64,000 bases of DNA, taken from JAAYDY01 sp964500225 (GTDB taxonomy: Bacteria; Planctomycetota; Phycisphaerae; FEN-1346; JAACEH01). A model generated the notes under the pieces. The model had not been told where the DNA came from. It saw only the letters and a list, made by a program, of their open reading frames with translations, and did no database searches. The position numbers and the translations under genes were made by a program. The stretch covers positions 1 to 64,000 of the forward strand of contig CAZCOA010000003.1 of assembly GCA_964500225.1 (NCBI GenBank), given 5' to 3'. Each line of letters begins with the position of its first letter. Positions within the stretch are counted from its first letter, which is position 1. Shown in pieces: positions 33,059 to 40,149 of this stretch.

Positions 33059-33694
33059 TTATGGCGTACTGCGGCTAGGACGTGAGCGTCGCAGGAGGGC
33101 TGCCAGCATAAGGCCGTGGACGGCCGTGGCGGCCAGGAAGGCCGCAGCCAGGGCGGCGTGCATCTGCCAGTGGTCCAGGGCGATGGAGGCGGGGTGTGCG
33201 TCGCCGGCGACCAGGCGGGACGAGAAGTAGACCAGCGGCACGTCGAGGTAGGCGACGAGGCAGTAAACGGCGGCGATGGCCTTCTGTCGCACGTCGTTCG
33301 GGCGGCTTGCCCGGATGAGGAAGTAGCCGACCATGAGGAACCACAGGAGCAGGGCGAACAGGAGCTTTTGGCTGCGGAAGTCCCACCACTGGCCCCAGGC
33401 GAGTCTGGCCCAGATCATGCCGGAGAGCATCATGGCGACACCGAACAGGACGCCGCAGACCATGGCGGCACGGGCGAGACGGTCGGCGGCGTCGTGACGT
33501 CGGGCGAGGTAAACGGCGCCGGCGGCCGTGGCGACGGTGAAGGCCAGCAGGGTGTGAGCGGCCAGGGGGATGTGGGCGTAGAGCATGCGATAGGCGTCGC
33601 CGCCTTCCTGGCTGGCGGGAGCCCAGACGGCGCCGGCGTACACGGCGGCGGCCGTCAGGAGTGCGCATCCGATTGTTGCCGAAATCCATCGCAT
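33059..33694 (-). CDS. ccmC: Haem handling/export protein CcmC
   Basis: CcmC brings haem to CcmE in System I cytochrome c maturation. The 211-residue protein has six hydrophobic segments and the Trp-rich loop WGQWWDFRSQKLLFALLLWF (compare WGTWWVWD in classical CcmC), plus His ligands on the periplasmic side (LYAHIPLAAHT and a later DHWQMH). It is the last gene of the ccm operon, 10 bp after ccmB. Confidence 0.87.
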   Translation of the reverse strand: MRWISATIGCALLTAAAVYAGAVWAPASQEGGDAYRMLYAHIPLAAHTLLAFTVATAAGAVYLARRHDAADRLARAAMVCGVLFGVAMMLSGMIWARLAWGQWWDFRSQKLLFALLLWFLMVGYFLIRASRPNDVRQKAIAAVYCLVAYLDVPLVYFSSRLVAGDAHPASIALDHWQMHAALAAAFLAATAVHGLMLAALLRRSRPSRSTP

Positions 33695-33704
33695 GGGGGC
33701 ATCC

Positions 33705-34373
33705 TCAGCTTTCGACGGCCCAGGGGCAGAGCAGGTACGCCGCGGCGGCGAAGACCACGTCGGCGGCAGCCATGGCCGCCAGGAGCGAGGCGGCGCGCGG
33801 CGTCCATCCGGCGGCGGCCAGTTCGGCGGTCGCGTGGGCGGCGAAGATCATCATCGGCACCAGCAGCGCGAGCACAAGGACCGATAGCAGCGGCCCGCGG
33901 ACGCGCGACGGAGCCGTCATCGCGCCGGTGAGCGTGCCGAGGACGACCAGTGCGGCGTCGCCGGCCAGCAACACGCCCACGAGCGGCAAAACGGGCCCGC
34001 GCACGGCGAACTCGAACACGCCCAGGGCGACCGGGAGCATGACGGCCTGGACCGCCAGGAGCATGGCCCCTGCCGAGACGCACTTGGCCGCCAGCAACGT
34101 CTGCCGCGACATCGGCGCCGCCAACAGGGCGGGCATGGTGCGGCTCTCCCGTTCGGAGGCGAACGCGCGTTCCACGGCCAGCAGCCCGGCGAAGACAAAC
34201 GCCAGCCACAGGGCCGAAGCGGCCGTCTGCGGCGAACGTCGCACCTCGTCCTGGGCGGCCAGACCGAAGACGGTCGTCAAGACCAGCGCCAGGACGATCA
34301 TCGTCGGCAACACCTGCCGCAGTCGCAGCTCGGTCAGGAGGTCCTTGGCGACGATGGCCCAGAAGGCTTTCAT
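33705..34373 (-). CDS. ccmB: CcmB membrane subunit of the haem ABC transporter
   Basis: The 222-residue membrane protein has six hydrophobic segments. It starts MKAFWAIVAKDLLTELRLRQ, with the amphipathic N-terminus typical of CcmB, and the short loop FASERESRTM corresponds to the family's E-R-E motif. CcmB pairs with CcmA and CcmC to release holo-CcmE. Its ATG overlaps the ccmA stop (ATGA). A longer open frame upstream is only a shadow of ccmA. Confidence 0.88.
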   Translation of the reverse strand: MKAFWAIVAKDLLTELRLRQVLPTMIVLALVLTTVFGLAAQDEVRRSPQTAASALWLAFVFAGLLAVERAFASERESRTMPALLAAPMSRQTLLAAKCVSAGAMLLAVQAVMLPVALGVFEFAVRGPVLPLVGVLLAGDAALVVLGTLTGAMTAPSRVRGPLLSVLVLALLVPMMIFAAHATAELAAAGWTPRAASLLAAMAAADVVFAAAAYLLCPWAVES

Positions 34374-35050
34374 GTCCGGCCTCCGGGTCGGTGGGCCGGA
34401 TCGGCCGAGAGGGCGTCGGCCAGGCGGCCGGCTTCGATCGTCAGGCACTCGTCGGCCAGGCCGGCGGCATCGTCGGTGTGGTGGGCGGTCAGGAGCACGG
34501 CGCCGCCCTCGCGTCGCACGTCGGCGACAATACGGGCGAGGGCCTCGCGACCGTCGTCGTCGAGCGATATGGCCGGTTCGTCGAGCAACAGCAGCCGCGG
34601 GGAGCCCAGGCAGGCACGAGCCAGGTCGAGCCGTCGCCGCATGCCGGCGGAGTAGTCGCCGGCGGGTTCGTCGGCGCGAGCCGAGAGGCCCACCTGGTCG
34701 AGCAGGGCGGCGACGCGCGCCGCCAGATCGGGCGTGCCACAGAGGCGACCGAAAAACGTCAGGTTCTCGCGGCCGGTGAGAGCCTCGTACACCTGAGGCG
34801 TGTCGGTCATGTAGCCGAGGGGGCGGCGGGCCTCGGGATCGTCGGCGACGGGGCGCCCGCAGACGAGCACGGCACCGGCGTCGGGCGCGAGGACGCCGGC
34901 GGCCAGGGCCAACAGGGTGCTCTTGCCGGCGCCGTTGCGACCGACGAGGCAGAGCGACCGGCCGGCTGTCAGCGTGAGCGTCGCGTTCGTCACGGCGACA
35001 CGGTCGCCGAAGCGGCGGCACACACCGCGCATGTCGAGCAGCGTTTCCAT
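34370..35050 (-). CDS. ccmA: CcmA ABC-transporter ATPase
   Basis: The 226-residue ATPase has Walker A GRNGAGKST, the signature YSAGMRRRLDLARA (a variant of LSGGQ), Walker B LLLLDEP and a switch His in LLTAHH. ATP hydrolysis by CcmAB drives release of haem-loaded CcmE from CcmC. I chose METLLDMRG at 35050; an ATG-less extension upstream is not supported. It lies 64 bp after the small secreted protein gene and is coupled to ccmB. Confidence 0.9.
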   Translation of the reverse strand: METLLDMRGVCRRFGDRVAVTNATLTLTAGRSLCLVGRNGAGKSTLLALAAGVLAPDAGAVLVCGRPVADDPEARRPLGYMTDTPQVYEALTGRENLTFFGRLCGTPDLAARVAALLDQVGLSARADEPAGDYSAGMRRRLDLARACLGSPRLLLLDEPAISLDDDGREALARIVADVRREGGAVLLTAHHTDDAAGLADECLTIEAGRLADALSADPAHRPGGRT

Positions 35051-35114
35051 GGGCGCTATGGTACTGCGCCGTCTCCGCTGCAACAAGCCTCGATGCGCAA
35101 TCGCAGGGGACCGA

Positions 35115-35660
35115 TCACGAGGTCAACTGTCCGTCGGATCGGCGACAAGCGACCAGTCCGACGGCCAAGACCCATAGCGACGCCAGGACGAGATAGCTCC
35201 ACGCGGGCACGCGACCCGACGGCGGCCACACGCGAAGCGTCAGCTCCAGCGGTTCCGGCATCGCATCGGCGCCGACGGCGGCGGCTTCGCTGACGAAGAC
35301 AACCCCTCCGTAGCGCAGTGCGGCCATGCACAGCGCCCCCTGGGGCCGGTCGAGCGGTACGGCGACGACGAACTCGGCCGTGCCGGCGGCGTCGGTGGTT
35401 GCGGTCATGGGCTGTGCGGCGATTTCTCTGAGCATGACCGTCAGCTCGACGGGGATGCCCTCGGGAGCGGCGCGGCCGTCGGACGACACGACGCGCACCC
35501 GCACGGTGCAGCGGCGTTCCTGCATTGCGTGTGCTGCGTTGGCGGCACGACCGGCCTCGGGCGACGGCGCCGCGTCGTCGGGGTGTTGTGCGGCGGCCGT
35601 GGCGGCCAGGGCGGCCCACATCGCAAGCGACACGGCGAAGGCCAGAGCGTGGCGTGTCAT
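35115..35660 (-). CDS. Secreted single-span membrane protein inside the ccm operon
   Basis: The 181-residue protein has a signal peptide (ending near ATAAAQ), a predicted beta-sandwich/Ig-like domain (CTVRVRVVSSDGRAAPEGIP then strands to about residue 145) and a C-terminal membrane helix (WSYLVLASLWVLAVGLVACRR). It is unrelated by sight to any classical Ccm protein. Its ATG overlaps the ccmF stop by 4 bp, so it should be made with CcmF. It could assist haem ligation or present apocytochrome, taking a place that CcmH or CcmG fills elsewhere; this is inference only. Confidence 0.7.
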   Translation of the reverse strand: MTRHALAFAVSLAMWAALAATAAAQHPDDAAPSPEAGRAANAAHAMQERRCTVRVRVVSSDGRAAPEGIPVELTVMLREIAAQPMTATTDAAGTAEFVVAVPLDRPQGALCMAALRYGGVVFVSEAAAVGADAMPEPLELTLRVWPPSGRVPAWSYLVLASLWVLAVGLVACRRSDGQLTS

Positions 35661-37408
35661 GGCTGCGGCCCGCCTTTCTGCGTTGCGGTCGGCCGTCGCA
35701 CGGCGGCCGCCAGGCCGGCCAGCGTCATCATTCCCGACGCCACCCAAATCCACACGACCAGGCCCGTCCGATGCAGCGACAGGGAAACCGTGCGCTGCTG
35801 GGGATCGTATGCGTTGAGACTGACGTAGAGGTCCTGGAGGGGGCCCGTCATCAGGTCCACGTCGGCGCGCCGGCTTTCGTTGCGACGGTCGGCGATGTGC
35901 GCCGGGCGCAGCGTGGCCACGAGTCGCTGTCCGCGCGAGACGGCCAACTCGACCCGCAGCGTCGCGGTGCCGCGGTCGGGGTCGTCGGCCAGGATGATGT
36001 TGCGGCAGGCGAAGCCGTGGCCGGCGAAGCGGACGGTCTGGCCCTCGGCGACGACGGCCGTCAGGTTGTCGCGCACCAGGTGCGATCCGGCGACGGCGGC
36101 CACGAGGAGGATGTAGGCCGCATGGGCGACGGCGGTCGTGCGGCGGCCTTTCCAGGCGAGCCCCCCGGCGACCCATGAGCCGACCAGAAGCACCGCCAGC
36201 AGCAGAAGGCCGAACACGGCGCCCAGGACGTTCCATTGCGGCACGCCCATCTGGTAGCGGCGCGCGGCGAGTTGCGAGAGCACCTGCGGACCGAGCGTGC
36301 CGAGGAAAACGGCGACGGCGAAGGCCGCCAGGAGGGCGGCCACGGCGGCCATGAGCCACACGGAGCGGCCCGCGTGGGACGGCGCGGGCGCGGTGTCGGC
36401 GGTGCCGGCGGCGGCTCGTGGTCGGCGCAGCACGAGCAGCGCGGCAGCCAGGAAGAGCACCGCGAGGGCGAACGCAAGATAGGCGTCGGTGACGGCGCCG
36501 CGGGCGTAGGCGTGGACGCCGGCCTCGACGCCGCCGCGCGTGATGTAGGTGGCCAGGACGCAGGCCACAAGCGACGCGACGACGAGAGCGAGCGTCGTGC
36601 GGAGAAGGCGTCCGGTGCGTCGCGCGGGGGAGAGCGTGTGCAGGGCCGCGGTGACGAGCAGCCACGGGACCAACGAAGCGTTCTCGACGGGATCCCAGGC
36701 CCAGTAGCCGCCCCAACCGAGCTCGACATAGGCCCAGTAGGCGCCGAAGGCGATGCCGGCCGTCAGGAGCGACCAGCCCACAAGCAGGAACCGTCGCAAC
36801 GACTCGAGGCCGGCGTCCAGGCGGCCGGAGATCAGGTTGGCCAGGGCGATGCCGAAGGGGACTGTGAGCACGGCGTACCCGGCCAAAAGCAGCGGCGGAT
36901 GGACGATCATGGACCACGTCTGGAGTTGTAGGTTCATGCCGGCGCCGTCGGGCTGGATGAGGTCGGCGGCGACGAACGGCGACGAGCCGACGATCAGTAG
37001 AATCGTCAACAGCAGCGGCGTGAGGACGGCCAGAGCGCCGGCGGCAGCGGCGTCGCGCGTGATCGGGCGTGAGACGACGAAGACGGCCGCCGCGGTCAGG
37101 GCCAGGACGGTCCAGGTGAGGAGGCTTCCGGCCTCGCCTGCCCACAGGGCGCTGAGGCGGTAGATCGTCGGTTGCCACGAGGCGCTGTACCGGGCCGCGT
37201 AGTCGAGCCGCAGATCGCAGCGGACGAGGGCGACCAGGAGAGCGGCCGCGGCGACGGCGACGGCCACGGCAGCGGCGACCGTGGCCTGTCGGGCAAGGCG
37301 TGCGGCCATGGCGTCGCGTCGTGCGGCCCCGAGGAGGCCCAGGAGCAGCGCCATCGCGCCCAGCAGGGCCGCCAAGTACAGAGCCAGTTGTCCGACAGGA
37401 ATCAGCAT
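35657..37408 (-). CDS. ccmF: Cytochrome c haem lyase subunit CcmF
   Basis: CcmF takes haem from CcmE and attaches it to apocytochrome c. The 583-residue protein has about 14 membrane segments and the WWD domain GWGGYWAWDPVENASLVPWL, with flanking conserved His residues (SMIVHPPLL and AALHTLS). It is shorter than typical CcmF (about 650 residues); the deficit seems to fall in the periplasmic C-terminal part. It follows ccmE by 18 bp. Confidence 0.92.
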   Translation of the reverse strand: MLIPVGQLALYLAALLGAMALLLGLLGAARRDAMAARLARQATVAAAVAVAVAAAALLVALVRCDLRLDYAARYSASWQPTIYRLSALWAGEAGSLLTWTVLALTAAAVFVVSRPITRDAAAAGALAVLTPLLLTILLIVGSSPFVAADLIQPDGAGMNLQLQTWSMIVHPPLLLAGYAVLTVPFGIALANLISGRLDAGLESLRRFLLVGWSLLTAGIAFGAYWAYVELGWGGYWAWDPVENASLVPWLLVTAALHTLSPARRTGRLLRTTLALVVASLVACVLATYITRGGVEAGVHAYARGAVTDAYLAFALAVLFLAAALLVLRRPRAAAGTADTAPAPSHAGRSVWLMAAVAALLAAFAVAVFLGTLGPQVLSQLAARRYQMGVPQWNVLGAVFGLLLLAVLLVGSWVAGGLAWKGRRTTAVAHAAYILLVAAVAGSHLVRDNLTAVVAEGQTVRFAGHGFACRNIILADDPDRGTATLRVELAVSRGQRLVATLRPAHIADRRNESRRADVDLMTGPLQDLYVSLNAYDPQQRTVSLSLHRTGLVVWIWVASGMMTLAGLAAAVRRPTATQKGGPQP

Positions 37409-37426
37409 GGTTGCCGCCGCAACGGG

Positions 37427-37864
37427 TCAGTCTGTCTGGGAACGTGGTTGGCCGTCGTGCGCCGAGGGGGCCGTAGCATCGATCCGCCGGCGGTAACGGC
37501 TGGAACACTGCGTCAGCAGCGTGTGGGCCCGGAAGACGCCGTCGGCCCCGAGCCGCCCGTCCAGGAGCACTTCGCGGCCCGGCTCCAAGTTCGCCGGCAG
37601 CGAACCGGCCAGCACCACCGGCACGGTCGCTCCGCGAGCCTGGACGGCGAACCGCGCCGAGCCGTCGGCCTGCATGGCGGGCGGCTCGGCCACCAACCCG
37701 GCCAGTCGCATCTCGCGGTTGACGTACTGGTCGCCCGAGGCGATCAACTCGTCCACGCCCATGTAGAGATGGATTCCGCGGCCGAGCATCACGGCGGTCA
37801 GGCAGGCCAGGCCGCCGACGAGCACGACGACTGCGACGACGGTTCGCCGTTGGCGGCTGTTCAT
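37427..37864 (-). CDS. ccmE: Haem chaperone CcmE, CxxxY variant
   Basis: CcmE binds haem covalently and carries it to CcmF. The 145-residue protein has an N-terminal membrane anchor (8-28) and an OB-fold domain (RLAGLVAEP, GREVLLDGRLGADGVF). Where classical CcmE has HxxxY, this one has Cys120-Ser-Ser-Arg-Tyr124. The Cys variant is known from archaea and some bacteria such as Desulfovibrio, and goes with loss of CcmH. MNSRQ at 37864 is chosen because GGGAG lies 8 bases upstream. It is the promoter-proximal gene of the operon. Confidence 0.85.
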   Translation of the reverse strand: MNSRQRRTVVAVVVLVGGLACLTAVMLGRGIHLYMGVDELIASGDQYVNREMRLAGLVAEPPAMQADGSARFAVQARGATVPVVLAGSLPANLEPGREVLLDGRLGADGVFRAHTLLTQCSSRYRRRIDATAPSAHDGQPRSQTD

Positions 37865-37936
37865 GCGCGAGGCTCCCGCGGCTATGCGCGACAAGGCCAG
37901 GGCTTGGCGATCGACGCCGATCGCCGGACCGATGCC

Positions 37937-37964
37937 ATTATAGGGCGGCGGGGCCCGACTTCAA
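37937..37964 (-). promoter_or_regulatory. Promoter of the ccm operon
   Basis: TTGAAG (complement of 37959-37964) and TATAAT (complement of 37937-37942) are separated by 16 bp, 73 bases before the ccmE start. Confidence 0.65.
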
Positions 37965-38083
37965 GGAGCGGAAGCGCCGCCGGCGGCGATTCGGATGAAG
38001 AAGAATGTGACCGACTTCACAAGTCCGGCCGGGCGGGGCGGGTATGATGATGGGGTCGCGATGGTGCGAACGAGGAGTAACCC

Positions 38084-39088
38084 GTGAAACCGCGCGAGAG
38101 ATTCTGGGGCGTCGTGAACCGGACGGCGATCGATCGTCTGCCGCTGTTGGAGTGGGCGCCGTGGTGGGACCAAACGATCGAGCGTTGGTACGGCGACGGC
38201 CTGCCGCGCACGCTCACGCGCGAGCGGAGCTGGGAACTGACCGAATACTTCGGCCTGGACGATTGGCGGCAGACGTGGATCCGTTCGCTTTCGAGCAGTG
38301 CTCCCGCGTCGGCGTCGCACGGTGCGCCGCTGGTGCGCAGCCGCGACGAGTACAAGGCGTTTCAGGAGCACCTCTGGCCCGAACCGGAGTCGAACCTCGA
38401 CGACCTGCGCCGCTGGGCCGACCGTCACGCTTCGGGCGACACCGTGGTCTGGATCATGATGGAGGGGTTCTTCTGGTTCCCGCGGCGCCTGTTGGGCATC
38501 GAGCAGCACCTGTATGCCTTCTACGACGAGCCGGCGCTGATGCACGACATCAATAAGCGGCTCGTGGAACATCTGCTGCATTGTCTGGATCGGGTGGAGG
38601 CGATTCTGAAGCCCGACATGATCAACTTCGCCGAGGACCTGGCCTACAACCATGGTCCGATGCTCTCGAAAGAGCTGTGGGACGAGTTCATCGCGCCGTA
38701 CTATCGCCTGGTGCTGCCGCGCATCGCCCGCATGAGGGCAATCACCATGATGGACAGCGACGGTCAGATGGATCCGGCGATACCGTGGCTGCTGGAGGTG
38801 GGCCTGGACGGCGTGCAGCCGCTGGAGCGGCAGGCGGGCGTGGATATCAACGCGTTGCGAGCGAAATATCCCGGCCTGAAGATGATGGGGGCGTTTGACA
38901 AGATGACGATGCCCAAGGGCGAAGCCGCTATGCGGGCCGAGTTCGAGCGGATCCTTCCGGTGATGGCCTCGGGCGGCTACTTTCCCTCCTGCGACCACCA
39001 GACGCCGCCCGGCGTGCCGCTGGAGAATTACCGCATCTACCTGAAGCTCTTCGAGGAGTACGCCACGCGCGCCGTCGCCGGATGGTGA
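38084..39088 (+). CDS. URO-D (uroporphyrinogen decarboxylase)-family protein
   Basis: The 334-residue protein starts MKPRERFWGVVNR, a typical URO-D-superfamily N-terminus. Conserved strands follow (MINFAEDLAYNHGPMLSKELWDE, GLDGVQPLE, and CDHQTPPGVPLENY near the end). True HemE proteins make coproporphyrinogen III; divergent paralogues like this one, common in planctomycetes, are closer to corrinoid/coenzyme M methyltransferases (MtaA type) and have unknown substrates. GTG 38084 follows GAGGAG. A TATGAT -10-like element lies at 38043-38048. It is divergent from the ccm operon. Confidence 0.75.
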   Translation: MKPRERFWGVVNRTAIDRLPLLEWAPWWDQTIERWYGDGLPRTLTRERSWELTEYFGLDDWRQTWIRSLSSSAPASASHGAPLVRSRDEYKAFQEHLWPEPESNLDDLRRWADRHASGDTVVWIMMEGFFWFPRRLLGIEQHLYAFYDEPALMHDINKRLVEHLLHCLDRVEAILKPDMINFAEDLAYNHGPMLSKELWDEFIAPYYRLVLPRIARMRAITMMDSDGQMDPAIPWLLEVGLDGVQPLERQAGVDINALRAKYPGLKMMGAFDKMTMPKGEAAMRAEFERILPVMASGGYFPSCDHQTPPGVPLENYRIYLKLFEEYATRAVAGW

Positions 39089-39125
39089 CGGAGCGTAGAG
39101 TCCCCCCGCTCACCGCATCGCATCG

Positions 39126-39989
39126 CTACCGTGTCCGCACGCTGCGGACGGTTTCGAAGAGGACGCACGCCAGGATGATCGCGCCGCCAAGGGCCGTGCG
39201 CGGTTCGACGGTTTCGCCGTGGACCAGGTACCCCGTGATCGCGCCGTAGAGCGGCAGCAGGGCGCCCAGGATGCCGATGGTCTTGCCGCTCAAGTGGCGG
39301 AAGCTGGCCGAATGGAGCGTGTGGGGCAGGGCGGTGAACACCACGCCCAGCAGCGTCGTCAGGCCGAGGGTCTTCGGCGCGGACACTCCCTGCGGCGCCA
39401 GGATCACCAGCGGCGCCAGCAGCACGGCCGTGACCAGCACCTGCCAGAACATCAGGGCCGAACTGGAATACTCCCGGACGTACTTGCGCGTGATGAGATT
39501 GCGGCACATGAAGAACGTGCCCGAGACGACGCCGAGCAGAATGCCCTGCGTGGTGGCGTGCGAGAGGCTGATCTGCGGCACCATGACGGCGACGCCGACG
39601 AAGACCATGGCGGCGACGGCCACGTCGAGTTTGCGGATGCGTTCGCCGAAGACGGGCGGCTCGACCAGGGCGGTCAGCACGGGATAGGTCTGCATTGAGA
39701 GGATGGCCACGGCGGCGCTGGAGACCTTCAGGGCCTGGAAGTAGGTGACCCAGTGCAGGCACATGAGCAGCCCCAGCAGCAGGAGCATGCCGTAGTGGCG
39801 TCCGTGGGCCGGAAGGAAGCGGGTCCGCGTGGCCGCCATGAACGCCAGCAGGGCCGCGGCCGCCACGACCGACCGCAAACACGTGATGTGCGACGACGGC
39901 AACGGGATGAGCTTGGCGAACACGGCCGTGCCGCCCCACAGGAGGACGGCCACGTTGAGCTGGATGAGGTTGACGGTTTTTGGCTTCAT
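39126..39989 (-). CDS. EamA/DMT-superfamily permease
   Basis: The 287-residue membrane protein has ten hydrophobic segments in two EamA repeats (about 5-140 and 150-285). The first holds LWGGTAVFAKL and the second LPLYGAITGYLVHGE, with the conserved GE at the helix end. Proteins of this superfamily export or import metabolites such as amino acids or nucleotide sugars; the substrate cannot be told from sequence. It is convergent with the URO-D gene and downstream of the heparinase-like gene by 160 bp. Confidence 0.85.
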   Translation of the reverse strand: MKPKTVNLIQLNVAVLLWGGTAVFAKLIPLPSSHITCLRSVVAAAALLAFMAATRTRFLPAHGRHYGMLLLLGLLMCLHWVTYFQALKVSSAAVAILSMQTYPVLTALVEPPVFGERIRKLDVAVAAMVFVGVAVMVPQISLSHATTQGILLGVVSGTFFMCRNLITRKYVREYSSSALMFWQVLVTAVLLAPLVILAPQGVSAPKTLGLTTLLGVVFTALPHTLHSASFRHLSGKTIGILGALLPLYGAITGYLVHGETVEPRTALGGAIILACVLFETVRSVRTR

Positions 39990-40149
39990 GGTTCTTCGGC
40001 ATCAGGCACGACGGCTATGGCGCGGCTCGGCATCCGGTGCTGGGTAACGATCCGGGGACACAGCCGGACGCCATTCTGCGGCCGTGTCCCCGGAACGAGT
40101 TGCTTATGGTGCCACGCGCGTCGCGCGGCGTCCAGTGTTTTTGTTGCTG

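Noticed and set aside
33705..35021. 438-codon frame that would fuse an upstream segment to CcmB
   Set aside because: The first half is the out-of-frame shadow of ccmA; CcmB starts properly at 34373 with a 4-bp overlap.
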